Of a stretch of 40,923 nucleotides of DNA, positions 16,533-23,742 are shown in pieces. The stretch covers positions 1-40,923 of the IMG/VR virus record IMGVR_UViG_3300049919_000113, one strand, 5' to 3'. The stretch is from a virus. The notes below the pieces were generated by a model that was not told where the DNA came from, ran no database searches, and saw only the letters and a list, made by a program, of their open reading frames with translations. Positions within the stretch are counted from its first letter, which is position 1, and every line of letters starts with the position of its first letter. The translations under genes were made by a program, and so were the position numbers.

Positions 16533-16571
16533 TAGCTCATGGCGTTTTGCCTGATGTTTGAGGGGATGAAC

Positions 16572-16790
16572 ATGGAACACGAATCAGCTTTTCCTTTTTC
16601 TGATGTTGCTGAAAAAAGCACCGGAGGAACCATCGTATATACAAGCGGATGCGGAATGTCTCTCCGCGATTACTTCGCGGCGAAGGCTTTGCAGGGTTTT
16701 GCATCTGACCCAGATTGCGATTGCTCAGTGTCACTTATAGCGAAGATCGCGTACGAATGGGCCGACGCCATGCTGGAGGCACGGAAATGA
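16572..16790 (+). CDS. Islet protein 1: small phage protein (72 aa)
   Basis: A 72-residue protein with a core of the form G-M-S-L-R-D-Y-F-A-A-K-A-L-Q-G, then an A-Y-E-W-A-D-A-M-L end. This pattern recurs in small phage proteins of unknown function. The ATG at 16572 has GAGGGG six bases upstream; the ATG at 16566 is too close to it. It is the first gene of a plus-strand group embedded in the minus-strand late unit, and its stop overlaps the next start (ATGA). Confidence 0.7.
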   Translation: MEHESAFPFSDVAEKSTGGTIVYTSGCGMSLRDYFAAKALQGFASDPDCDCSVSLIAKIAYEWADAMLEARK

Positions 16791-16855
16791 ACTATTTTTT
16801 TCTGTCCCTAATCGCGCTCGCTTGCGCGCTTTACTTGATGATCGAGCCGCTATGA
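16787..16855 (+). CDS. Islet protein 2: 22-aa membrane peptide
   Basis: A 22-residue hydrophobic peptide, one membrane segment with almost no soluble part. Both its start and its stop overlap neighbouring genes in the ATGA form, so it fits exactly into the translational chain of the islet. Tiny membrane peptides of this sort can act in superinfection exclusion or lysis control; that is only a possibility. The exact coupling is the main evidence that it is coding. Confidence 0.5.
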   Translation: MNYFFLSLIALACALYLMIEPL

Positions 16856-17022
16856 AACAAAAACAGGCCACCCGCGATGCTATGCGCTACGTCGCCAACG
16901 GCATGACTGTTTATGCCGCTGCAAAGGCGTTTGGCGTTGCTCAATCAACCGTTCATCGTGCGCTTGCCCGTGATCGTAACGCTTGCCCCGCTTGTGGGCA
17001 GGCAGTGAAGGAGTCGAAATAA
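16852..17022 (+). CDS. Islet protein 3: small HTH protein with C-terminal Cys pair
   Basis: A 56-residue protein with a helix-turn-helix of the resolvase/Psq type (M-T-V-Y-A-A-A-K-A-F-G-V-A-Q-S-T-V-H-R-A-L). It is followed by a C-P-A-C-G pair that could form half of a zinc knuckle. I chose the ATG at 16852, which overlaps the preceding stop. A small DNA-binding role, for example control of the islet promoter, is likely from the motif. The next ATG overlaps its stop (TAATG). Confidence 0.7.
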   Translation: MKQKQATRDAMRYVANGMTVYAAAKAFGVAQSTVHRALARDRNACPACGQAVKESK

Positions 17023-17297
17023 TGGAATTGCTCATCTGCTCAATCATCGCGTCATTCGTCCTTTACGCGATCCTCTCACCCCGCTGGCGATTCGGTCGCG
17101 CATTTGACCTATGGCAGCAAGGCTATACGCGTAAAGCGGCGTGGCGATTGTCGTCTGATCGTGGGCTTGTGCGGTCAGGATGCGGGCCGAGTGCTGAGTG
17201 TTACGATCTGATGCGCGAGATTGATATTGCTAAACTCAAAATATCATTCATGGAAGCTGAGTTAGCCGCGTTGCGTGGCAAGGTCTTTCAGGATTGA
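17022..17297 (+). CDS. Islet protein 4: N-terminal membrane-anchored protein (91 aa)
   Basis: A 91-residue protein with one N-terminal hydrophobic segment (about residues 3-19), a basic middle part and a C-terminal amphipathic helix with a heptad pattern. It probably sits in the inner membrane with a cytoplasmic coiled tail. It starts on the overlap TAATG, with AAGGAG about ten bases upstream. Family unknown. A membrane protein in a moron-like islet fits superinfection exclusion or host modification, which is inference. Confidence 0.65.
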   Translation: MELLICSIIASFVLYAILSPRWRFGRAFDLWQQGYTRKAAWRLSSDRGLVRSGCGPSAECYDLMREIDIAKLKISFMEAELAALRGKVFQD

Positions 17298-17300
17298 GTC

Positions 17301-17516
17301 ATGGAAGAAGAAAACGAAGACGTTTATCAAGTCGGATCGTTGATGTTCTTCAAACCAGATGATCCAAAATTCAATACTCTTGGCGAGTGCGTGAAGTACG
17401 TCAATTCATCGCCTAAAAACGAAGTAATTACCTACGGAATATGGGGCGTTGGGTTTGATCAAGGCTTTGAGCTGGTCGCTATAATCCATGAAGGCCAGTA
17501 TTTCAGGCCATTCTAA
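17301..17516 (+). CDS. Islet protein 5: unknown acidic protein (71 aa)
   Basis: A 71-residue acidic protein with no recognisable motif. AGGA lies about seven bases before its ATG. It is the last gene of the islet, and its stop abuts the stop of the converging MuF gene with no base between them. There is no room for a terminator between the two, so transcripts from both sides must overlap here. Confidence 0.65.
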   Translation: MEEENEDVYQVGSLMFFKPDDPKFNTLGECVKYVNSSPKNEVITYGIWGVGFDQGFELVAIIHEGQYFRPF

Positions 17517-18512
17517 TCATCCATGCCGCTCCTCAAGCTGCTTTAGAGTAAGCGGCCTGCCGTCCCCACGCGTCAAGTCCTGTAACGTTATCTTGCCATC
17601 ACGAAACAGCTTGGCGCGGCCTTTCCCGAATTGCTCTTCTTGCTGCTCTGCCGTGCGTCCTGCAAGCCAATCGGCGAAGGTCGTAGTAATCGGAACCGGG
17701 CCATCACGCGAGGCGCGCATTCCGGGCGCGGGCTCTGGTAGATCAACGCCTAATTCTTTGTATGTCTTTGTCTCAACTGATATGAGGCAACGATCTGAAA
17801 AATGGATGGGGGGTACTGCCCATTGCATCGAATGTCCGATCGGCTCGTGGTTAATGTCCCACTTTAGATCAGCACGCGCCGCGCAAGCCTCGCAGACATG
17901 GCTGTCGAGGGCAGTTACCCACACGTAAGCCTTGATTACATCCTCATTGCGCTTAAAAACCGCCTGCCGTGCCTCGTTCGCCACCGTTTGAACGCTGGTA
18001 TGCACCAATGCAGCGGCATTCTTGCGACTGATGTCTAGCGCGCCCGTCACCCGGCGAATGATCTGCTGATTAGTTTCACCTGCGACAAGCCCCTGCCGAA
18101 CCTGCGCCGCGAAGCGCCATGCCGTGTCGTCAGCTTGCCGCGCCCACCAATCGGCTTGTGTGGCCCCTTGAATGATAGCGTCACCGGCAATCGACTTGAT
18201 CATATCCAGCGTAGGCAGCGTCGGCTCAATTCCCACCGGCAACGAGTTTGCAAGGCTCTTGGCCGTGGCGTTGGCCGTTACGCGTGCAAGGCCCGTGGTC
18301 GTTTCGATTAGCTCGCCTTGCGCCTCTTTGTAGTACAGGGCAATCAGCGCCTTCGCCTCTTTGATCAGCTTCTCTGCGCGTGCCTTTCCCCATTCGGTAT
18401 TGGCGACATTGGCGACAAGCTCACGCTGCATCTTGACCAGCAATGGTAAGACCTTGGCGCGCGTTGCGGCGTCAAGTCTTAAAAGGTCGACCTGCCATGT
18501 TATAGCATCCAT
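17517..18512 (-). CDS. Minor head protein, MuF family
   Basis: A 331-residue protein of the phage Mu gpF-like family, a minor head protein linked to the portal and often carrying C-terminal extensions. The MuF domain spans about residues 150-245. It begins near L-V-H-T-S-V-Q-T-V-A-N-E-A-R and contains D-S-H-V-C-E-A-C-A-A-R with a later D-R-C-L-I-S. The two-Cys plus Cys pattern suggests metal binding. The C-terminal about 85 residues are not recognised and show no toxin motif. Confidence 0.85.
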   Translation of the reverse strand: MDAITWQVDLLRLDAATRAKVLPLLVKMQRELVANVANTEWGKARAEKLIKEAKALIALYYKEAQGELIETTTGLARVTANATAKSLANSLPVGIEPTLPTLDMIKSIAGDAIIQGATQADWWARQADDTAWRFAAQVRQGLVAGETNQQIIRRVTGALDISRKNAAALVHTSVQTVANEARQAVFKRNEDVIKAYVWVTALDSHVCEACAARADLKWDINHEPIGHSMQWAVPPIHFSDRCLISVETKTYKELGVDLPEPAPGMRASRDGPVPITTTFADWLAGRTAEQQEEQFGKGRAKLFRDGKITLQDLTRGDGRPLTLKQLEERHG

Positions 18513-18752
18513 TTAGCCAAGCCCATGCTCATCACGCGCCCGATCTATCGCCCTTAAAACATGTCCGCTCATTGCGTCTGCGGCAAATTGCTTGCCTTGT
18601 TTAAAAGCAGCGTCTAGCAGGTCGTCAATAATGGCGCAGTCTGAAAACTCTGGAAGCTTTGGCGAATACTTCAAGCCATCAACAACAAAGTGAGCCGTTC
18701 CGCTTTTATCAGCCGGGTCAGTGCTGCCTTCCCATCGTTGCCAATAGCTCAT
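18513..18752 (-). CDS. Small protein between portal and MuF genes (79 aa)
   Basis: A 79-residue protein of unknown function. I start it at 18752, where the ATG overlaps the portal stop (ATGA). A longer frame to 18902 would run back into the portal gene. It has an aromatic N-terminus (Y-W-Q-R-W-E-G-S) and a helical C-terminal half. Its position suggests a head-related or accessory role. Confidence 0.65.
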   Translation of the reverse strand: MSYWQRWEGSTDPADKSGTAHFVVDGLKYSPKLPEFSDCAIIDDLLDAAFKQGKQFAADAMSGHVLRAIDRARDEHGLG

Positions 18753-20167
18753 TCCCCACCCTCCACCAGAGGCGCAACCATAACCGGCGCAGATTCTCCG
18801 ATTCTTGCTTGCTCCTCTTCGTACTCGATGCCCGGCTTGATGATCTCTCCGCGTTGCAGGTTGTCGAAAAGAGTCTGGCCAGACACTGCGCCGGTTTGCC
18901 AAGCCGTCACGAGCGCCGTAAGCTCTTGCGGCCCCATGCGTACCGGCACAAAGTCGCGGTTCAATTCATATTCAACCTCGCCCGATGCTCCGGCCCAAGC
19001 AGCTAACCACGTAAGGGCAAGGCTAATGCCCTGCGATACGGTCTGCGCCATCGCTGCAAGCTGGCTTTCCTCGCCTTTTCTGTGCGTGGCAGACACTTCC
19101 GCAGATTCAACGCCGGCCCTCTGTACCTCAAGCATCCGAGCGCCAAGCACTGCCATCTGGCTTTTCTTGTCCTCAAGGTTAAGCCGTAACGCTTCAAAGT
19201 TGCTGGCGATCTCAACAAAGTAAGCACGCGCCGAAGGGTCGGGCAGGCAATTAGCCGTCGGGCCACCGATGTAAATCTTGTTTTCCTGATCTGGCCGATG
19301 TCCGCTGATAAACAGCGAAGGCAATCCGCTGAAGTGGCATCCGTGCTCATAGTCCGAGCCGACGGCGTAATGGTGCAGGTTCATATCCACCAGGTCGTTA
19401 AGCGGCGGCTCTTCAATCTCCGTCCCGATGCTATCAACCCCGACAATCGAAAGCGGAATGAACCGCATCGGCTGGCCTTGCATCAACGGGAACACATCCT
19501 CCCCGACCTGCTCATCGTCGCCTTTGTCGTTGATGCGATAGACGCGCTGCCGATAGACGCCATTGAATAGGTCTAGCACGCGGTAGCGCGCTTCGCTGTC
19601 GTGTGAGTACTCATCGGTCGTCACTCTGGCCTGTTCGGTCAGCACGGCAAGCGCCAAGACGGAAGCGTTGCCGATGCGATCAACTCGCCAGTTAATAAGC
19701 GTTTCGGCTTGGTAGATTTGCAGTGACGGGCGAAGGCCCATTGACTGAGCCATTGCCACCGTTACGCCTTCCCCTGCCTGCTGCGGGTAATCCGCGAGGA
19801 TAGCGACACGTCCAACGGTCAGCGACTCCTCTACAACCTTTTGCGCGAACGTCTGCAAAGGTGAGCCAGCCATATCCACGTCGTCGAGATACGCATCAAG
19901 GCCGGCAGGCGCATCGATCTGTGCCGGCTTGCGGAAAAGCATCCCGCGAAGGCCGGATATTGTGCGCCAAAAGGCATTAAACACCGGCGAACGTGCGAGG
20001 CGTTTTTTGTAATCGGCGTCAGTCTCTTCGGCAAGCTTTGCGAGGTATAGCGTCCCGCCTGCGTGGATAGCTGCCTCACCAGTCGATAAGTCCCTGCATC
20101 GCCGCCATTTTGCAGCGGCTGCTTCATAAGTTGGGTGTAAAGTCTGAACGCCTTTTTGTGCCATCAT
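18749..20167 (-). CDS. Portal protein, DUF4055 type
   Basis: A 472-residue portal protein of the DUF4055 type. It forms the twelve-subunit ring at the head vertex through which the terminase drives DNA. It has the N-terminal region with Y-K-K-R-L-A-R-S and the G-L-R-G-M-L-F-R-K segment. A helical region follows around residues 325-385, and the C-terminal part is acidic. The start overlaps the TerL stop (ATGA). Length fits the family. Confidence 0.88.
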   Translation of the reverse strand: MMAQKGVQTLHPTYEAAAAKWRRCRDLSTGEAAIHAGGTLYLAKLAEETDADYKKRLARSPVFNAFWRTISGLRGMLFRKPAQIDAPAGLDAYLDDVDMAGSPLQTFAQKVVEESLTVGRVAILADYPQQAGEGVTVAMAQSMGLRPSLQIYQAETLINWRVDRIGNASVLALAVLTEQARVTTDEYSHDSEARYRVLDLFNGVYRQRVYRINDKGDDEQVGEDVFPLMQGQPMRFIPLSIVGVDSIGTEIEEPPLNDLVDMNLHHYAVGSDYEHGCHFSGLPSLFISGHRPDQENKIYIGGPTANCLPDPSARAYFVEIASNFEALRLNLEDKKSQMAVLGARMLEVQRAGVESAEVSATHRKGEESQLAAMAQTVSQGISLALTWLAAWAGASGEVEYELNRDFVPVRMGPQELTALVTAWQTGAVSGQTLFDNLQRGEIIKPGIEYEEEQARIGESAPVMVAPLVEGGE

Positions 20168-22329
20168 GTACCGCCTATTCTGATTCGTTCAATCTGCCTG
20201 ATAATCGGGAATTCATAGGCTATCGGGTAGCCAAATGCGTCACAGTTTGAAGAAATAACGCCTGATACGCTGAACATACCAAAATTAGGCACTGTTAAGC
20301 AATAAACCGGCTCTCTCTTTGCGATTTCTTGCGTTAAGACGCGCACTGCATTTTTTTCCGCATGTTTTCGTTGCTGAGTATTTGTTTTTGAAAAACTTTG
20401 CGCCACAAAAAACGCAAGTTCTTTCCTCGTTATCAATCCCAGATTTCTTTCGTGCTTTTGTTGAGCAATTTTTTGAACAAAATTTATTAACTCCGCGATC
20501 AACCGACGTGTAATGAATACCGCAGTGCGAGCATATTGCATCAATTTCCTTGTGCAATAGATGCTTTGTTGATTGATATTGCTGCTTGTGCCACTCGATC
20601 CCATCTTTGCTTTTGTGCCATTCTTTTGCGGCATCGATTGCCTCAATCGGCATAGTTGTTTTATCTTTCCCATGATGCGAGCTATGAAGCCATTTAGGCA
20701 TGAGTCCGAGATTTTCGATTGAATTGTTTGTTTTATCGTGGTCAATGTGATGAACGACAAAGCCAGTCGGGATTTCTCCATTAGCGTCTGACCAAACTTT
20801 TCTATGAAGTCTAACGCCGTCTCTTTGAAAATACGTGCCTCCGCAAAGATAATATGACTGTCCGCTGTATTCCTGCTTAGTTGCACTAACAATGACTGGC
20901 TGCATAGCAATTCTCCAATAAGATTATCGGCCCGCTTCCATCCTGATGTAGTCAAAAACAGATGGTCTTCGGTGCATCTTATTGTATCGCCATTTGACAG
21001 GGTAGTAAATAGCGTCCTTGCTAAATCCTTCTTCTTTCCACCGTTTGTATAAGCCCTATGAACCCCGTCATGGCACAGAACAACGCCTTCGGATGGGATG
21101 TCTTTAAATGCCATCAACTGCCCATTTACAACGATCTGCTGCTCACCTGAAAAGCACATATGATCATCGCCCGTCTTTTCAGGCTCACCGTTATCATCAT
21201 ATGCCTGTTTTTCCAGACATTTTGCCACAGTTGGCGCAAGTTTCGCATTTACCCATAGCTTACCTGTCTCAAATTGCTTATTGACGGAGAGAATGCGATC
21301 TCTGACCGCTGGATTGACGCTGTTACGCCTTACTTCAAAGCCGGCTTGTTCAAGCATCGCAATGTCCGACATTGACGCATTTACCGACTTGCGAGCGCCA
21401 CCACTGGCATCAGGATAGACCACAATGCGATGGCCTGCATATTTCCATCGTTCGGTGATAACCCGTATCACATCAGGCGTGTCTAGAAGGTCTTTAAGCT
21501 CTGCAACGGCGTGCCATCCATTCTCACGCTTGACGTATATCGTGCTGGCCATGCGCCCGACGTTGAAGTCTTGGCCGATGAATAACGTTTCACGCGGCTG
21601 TATTGTCTCGTTGCTCGCGTTCCTGATGCGATTGTACGAACGATAGACAGTCCCGCTTTTCAGGTTGCAGAATCGCCCATCGATGTACGCATCGATCAGC
21701 TCTGCCGGGTAGGTATCAATCAGGCTTTGAATGTACCCTGGCGGAAGGTTTCGCTCATTGTCCCTCGTGCTGGCCTGAATTAGCCCGTAAGTCTCGCGTA
21801 AGTGTGGACGTGCTTCCAATTCCTCAACAAATAGCCGATGCGTTTCCCGAAAGCCCTCGGGCGTGGTCGTAACGTCAATGCCGTTTGTGGCGTCTGGCCA
21901 TCGCATCCGGGCAAGTATCTTGCGCCATGCGTCCTTCGCCTTGTCCTGCGGCATGGTGTCGAGTTCATCCACCATCGAATGGCCGACCTTATAGCCGATG
22001 ATCGATTGTGGCCTTTCCATGCTGCGGCAAATGGTTGTCCCTCGATACTTGGCCCCGGAATAGAAATGCACCTCCTTGTTGCTCTCCATGATCTCAACTC
22101 GAAGGTCGAGACTATGAGCGACTTCCTCAATCGTCGGAAAGAAGATGTCGCGGATATGCGGGTACGTTGGCGCGTAGTAAGCCTGATTTACCCCAGGCTG
22201 AGACCAGAAGCGAGCGCACATAGCAGTAGAACCAACCCAACTCTTACCGGAACCGTAGCCAGCGCAGAAAGCTCGAAACTTCTGCGGCATCTGCATGAAT
22301 GCCGCTTGTGGCACATTAAGCGCGGGCAT
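20164..22329 (-). CDS. terL: Terminase large subunit with in-frame intein
   Basis: A 721-residue reading frame: terminase ATPase-nuclease of 417 residues interrupted by a 304-residue intein (392-695). The ATPase has a Walker A of the form G-Y-G-S-G-K-S at 24-30 and a Walker B ending D-E at 121-122. The nuclease has Asp254 (G-Q-D-F-N-V-G), Asp307 (Y-P-D-A-S-G) and the third acidic motif D-D-H at 388-390. The intein splits that third motif. After splicing, D-D-H-M would join C-D-A-F-G-Y, the normal D-x-x-x-D-A-x-x-Y terminase pattern. The protein packages DNA into the head through the portal. The gene overlaps TerS by 14 bases. Confidence 0.93.
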   Translation of the reverse strand: MPALNVPQAAFMQMPQKFRAFCAGYGSGKSWVGSTAMCARFWSQPGVNQAYYAPTYPHIRDIFFPTIEEVAHSLDLRVEIMESNKEVHFYSGAKYRGTTICRSMERPQSIIGYKVGHSMVDELDTMPQDKAKDAWRKILARMRWPDATNGIDVTTTPEGFRETHRLFVEELEARPHLRETYGLIQASTRDNERNLPPGYIQSLIDTYPAELIDAYIDGRFCNLKSGTVYRSYNRIRNASNETIQPRETLFIGQDFNVGRMASTIYVKRENGWHAVAELKDLLDTPDVIRVITERWKYAGHRIVVYPDASGGARKSVNASMSDIAMLEQAGFEVRRNSVNPAVRDRILSVNKQFETGKLWVNAKLAPTVAKCLEKQAYDDNGEPEKTGDDHMCFSGEQQIVVNGQLMAFKDIPSEGVVLCHDGVHRAYTNGGKKKDLARTLFTTLSNGDTIRCTEDHLFLTTSGWKRADNLIGELLCSQSLLVQLSRNTADSHIIFAEARIFKETALDFIEKFGQTLMEKSRLALSFITLTTIKQTIQSKISDSCLNGFIARIMGKIKQLCRLRQSMPQKNGTKAKMGSSGTSSNINQQSIYCTRKLMQYARTAVFITRRLIAELINFVQKIAQQKHERNLGLITRKELAFFVAQSFSKTNTQQRKHAEKNAVRVLTQEIAKREPVYCLTVPNFGMFSVSGVISSNCDAFGYPIAYEFPIIRQIERIRIGGT
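20245..21156 (-). mobile_element. Intein in TerL (304 codons) with nested out-of-frame HNH gene
   Basis: Splice block A begins at Cys392 (C-F-S-G-E-Q-Q-I-V). Block B is present at about residues 447-463, with the T-x-x-H pair (T-E-D-H) and then T-T-S-G-W. Block F is V-Y-C-L-T-V-P, and block G ends V-I-S-S-N, with Asn695 last and Cys696 as the +1 residue. The penultimate His of most inteins is Ser here, which also occurs in phage inteins and need not prevent splicing. The terminase frame stays open between B and F but shows no endonuclease motif. The endonuclease is instead encoded in another frame at 20285-20905. Confidence 0.92.
20285..20905 (-). CDS. HNH homing endonuclease nested in the intein in a different frame
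   Basis: A 206-residue HNH endonuclease. Its HNH core has V-V-H-H-I-D-H-D at about residue 50, N-N-S-I-E-N-L, and H-S-S-H-H. After it come two zinc-ribbon-like Cys pairs (C-S-H-C/C-S-K-N-C and C-V-F-C/C-G-K-K-C) and a basic C-terminus for DNA binding. It starts inside codon 475 of the terminase frame, two bases out of phase. GGAG lies eight bases upstream, so it can be translated alone. It ends just inside intein block F. It should cut intein-less terL alleles and spread the intein. Separate expression distinguishes it from the usual fused intein endonuclease. Confidence 0.9.
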   Translation of the reverse strand: MQPVIVSATKQEYSGQSYYLCGGTYFQRDGVRLHRKVWSDANGEIPTGFVVHHIDHDKTNNSIENLGLMPKWLHSSHHGKDKTTMPIEAIDAAKEWHKSKDGIEWHKQQYQSTKHLLHKEIDAICSHCGIHYTSVDRGVNKFCSKNCSTKARKKSGIDNEERTCVFCGAKFFKNKYSATKTCGKKCSARLNARNRKERAGLLLNSA

Positions 22330-22855
22330 CCTGTACCGTAAAAACGATCTGCTTAGGCTCTGGCGGCTCGCTTGCTGTCTTATTCATCCCGTCAATTGCC
22401 TCCTTATTCGCCCTCAACAAGTTAAGCCCGATCTCCGCCGATGAATTGGCGATCTTGGTCAGCACGGCGATGGCCTTCAGCGCCTCGTCGCTCTTCATCG
22501 GGTCAGCATCGTCGATCTTATCCACTTGGCCGTTAGCGATCCCGGAAAGCCGGTGCGAAGTCATTGCCCCGTAGTTTGAAGCCGCTGCAAGGTGTCCGCT
22601 GATTGATGCGAGCGTGGCGGCGAGGTTTAGTGCCTTACCTTGTTGCGCAACAGGAAGCTCGGACAAAACGATACCTGCCTCAAAAACCTTGCCTGCTGCG
22701 TTTTGCACGTTTTGCAGCGGTTGCGCAACTCCGCGCGAAATGGCACTGCGATGAACTTTGAACTCTTTGGCAAGGTCAGCGGCTTTTTCGCCGGCAAGTA
22801 ATCGTTTTTCGATTTGCGCTCGCTGGCTTTCTGATAATTTTGAAGGTCGTCCCAT
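22316..22855 (-). CDS. terS: Terminase small subunit
   Basis: A 179-residue protein with an N-terminal helix-turn-helix (A-A-D-L-A-K-E-F-K-V-H-R-S-A-I-S-R) that would recognise the packaging site. A helical oligomerisation region and an acidic, Pro-rich tail for contact with TerL follow. It overlaps TerL by 14 bases. Length and order fit a small terminase subunit. No cos or pac site can be defined from this window. Confidence 0.85.
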   Translation of the reverse strand: MGRPSKLSESQRAQIEKRLLAGEKAADLAKEFKVHRSAISRGVAQPLQNVQNAAGKVFEAGIVLSELPVAQQGKALNLAATLASISGHLAAASNYGAMTSHRLSGIANGQVDKIDDADPMKSDEALKAIAVLTKIANSSAEIGLNLLRANKEAIDGMNKTASEPPEPKQIVFTVQDARA

Positions 22856-22867
22856 GATTTACTTATA

Positions 22868-23125
22868 TCAGGATTTTGGATGGAAGGGAAGGTTAGACGG
22901 ATTGTCTAAAACGACAAATACCTCCTTCGCCCATGATTTGCCGGCAAGATACATTCCAACATTGAAATACTTGTTTAATTCAATGTTGATTATCACCTCT
23001 GTGCCATCATGGTCAGATACCTTAACAATCTTTGCAGTTGTCGGGATGATTTGGCATGAATCTTTGATTAGCAGGATGTCACCAGTCTTGATCTGATCTA
23101 TTGCCAACAATGGTTCAAGCTTCAT
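22868..23125 (-). CDS. Small protein upstream of terminase (85 aa)
   Basis: An 85-residue protein, not recognised. I start it at 23125, where GGGGAAA precedes the ATG. The longer frame to 23194 begins inside the upstream gene and reads as unlikely Arg-rich sequence. The protein has an N-terminal segment K-T-G-D-I-L-L-I-K-D that resembles small SH3-like beta barrels. Its role before the terminase genes is unknown. Confidence 0.65.
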   Translation of the reverse strand: MKLEPLLAIDQIKTGDILLIKDSCQIIPTTAKIVKVSDHDGTEVIINIELNKYFNVGMYLAGKSWAKEVFVVLDNPSNLPFHPKS

Positions 23126-23399
23126 TTTCCCCTGCCTCCGCGAACCCACTCTCCCCCGCAAGCGCGAAGTAAGCCGCGCCGTCGATGTAATCATCCAGCA
23201 CGAATGCCCCGCCCTGCGCGCGTGCGGCCTTTAGCACGGCCATGAATAGCCATCCTTGGGTTTCGGTCATTGCGTGGCCAGTAAGCGCGTTAAAAGCCTT
23301 TACCGACTTTGCCATGCTGCGCTCTGAATCGGTGTCTCGTTCGGCGGCGCGGTTGCCGATTGTTTCGGCGGCTTTGCTCAAAATCTGGTTTGCGTTCAT
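23115..23399 (-). CDS. DUF6378-type phage protein (94 aa)
   Basis: A 94-residue protein with the pattern known from DUF6378-type phage proteins. It has E-T-I-G-N-R-A-A-E-R-D near the start, then E-R-S-M, F-N-A-L-T-G, E-T-Q-G-W and D-D-Y-I-D-G-A-A-Y. The function of the family is not established. It is the first gene of the minus-strand late unit, 40 bases from a near-consensus promoter, so its start may lie in the leader region controlled by the HTH protein. Confidence 0.8.
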   Translation of the reverse strand: MNANQILSKAAETIGNRAAERDTDSERSMAKSVKAFNALTGHAMTETQGWLFMAVLKAARAQGGAFVLDDYIDGAAYFALAGESGFAEAGENEA

Positions 23400-23425
23400 T
23401 TTTTCTCACTATGCTATAAATTTTC

Positions 23426-23466
23426 AACTTGCTATGAAATTATAGCAAGTTTTCTTAAAAAATCAA
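23426..23466 (-). promoter_or_regulatory. Late promoter with overlapping operator palindrome
   Basis: On the minus strand TTGATT (23461-23466) and a perfect TATAAT (23439-23444) are separated by 16 bases, about 40 bases before the first late gene. A perfect 10-bp inverted repeat with TTGCTAT/ATAGCAA ends (23426-23435 and 23442-23451) covers the -10 box. A further TGCTAT lies at 23412-23417. A protein bound to the palindrome would block RNA polymerase. The same half-site occurs in the early control region at 26.05 kb. Confidence 0.7.
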
Positions 23467-23470
23467 TCTT

Positions 23471-23740
23471 GGCCCTACCGGCCCTAACCTTGGCCCTACC
23501 TAAAAAAATTAGGTAGGGCCACGGAAACCCTTTAATACCAATCGTTTCGGCGTGTGGCCCTACCGGCCCTAACCTTTTTCTTATAAATACTATAAATGCA
23601 ATAATACCTATGTATACAGGGTACACCTGTTTAGGTTAGGGCCGGTAGGGCCACCGGGCGGAAAACCTTGCTGCTTTTGGGTTTTGCCGGCCCCAACCTG
23701 CAAAATTTAGGTAGGGCCAAGGTAGGGCCAAGGTAGGGCC
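23471..23740. repeat. Iteron-like array, probable replication origin
   Basis: This is the main gene-free stretch (23400-23770). The 9-mer GGCCCTACC occurs at 23471, 23492 and 23556. Its complement GGTAGGGCC occurs at 23512, 23644, 23710, 23721 and 23732. Three variants GGCCCTAAC or complement lie at 23480, 23565 and 23635. Most forward copies are left and most reverse copies right of an AT-rich core at about 23577-23620. The last three copies are 11-bp tandem repeats. Inverted iteron clusters around an easily melted core next to a primase-helicase gene are what a theta-type phage origin looks like. An operator array is the alternative. Confidence 0.7.
23492..23520. other. 12-bp stem hairpin made of two inverted iterons
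   Basis: GGCCCTACCTAA and its exact complement flank a five-base A loop. The hairpin contains one forward and one reverse iteron. It could extrude as a cruciform in the origin, or act as a transcript hairpin. The A-rich loop and lack of a T-run make a simple terminator less likely. Confidence 0.7.
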
Positions 23741-23742
23741 AC

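Noticed and set aside
17517-18512. MuF protein considered as a polymorphic toxin fusion
   Set aside because: The C-terminal extension is short and shows no recognisable toxin motif.
23471-23740. Repeat-rich gap considered as a CRISPR array or attachment site
   Set aside because: Repeats are 9-mers in both orientations with irregular short spacing, no cas or integrase gene exists, and the hairpin and AT-rich core fit an origin better.
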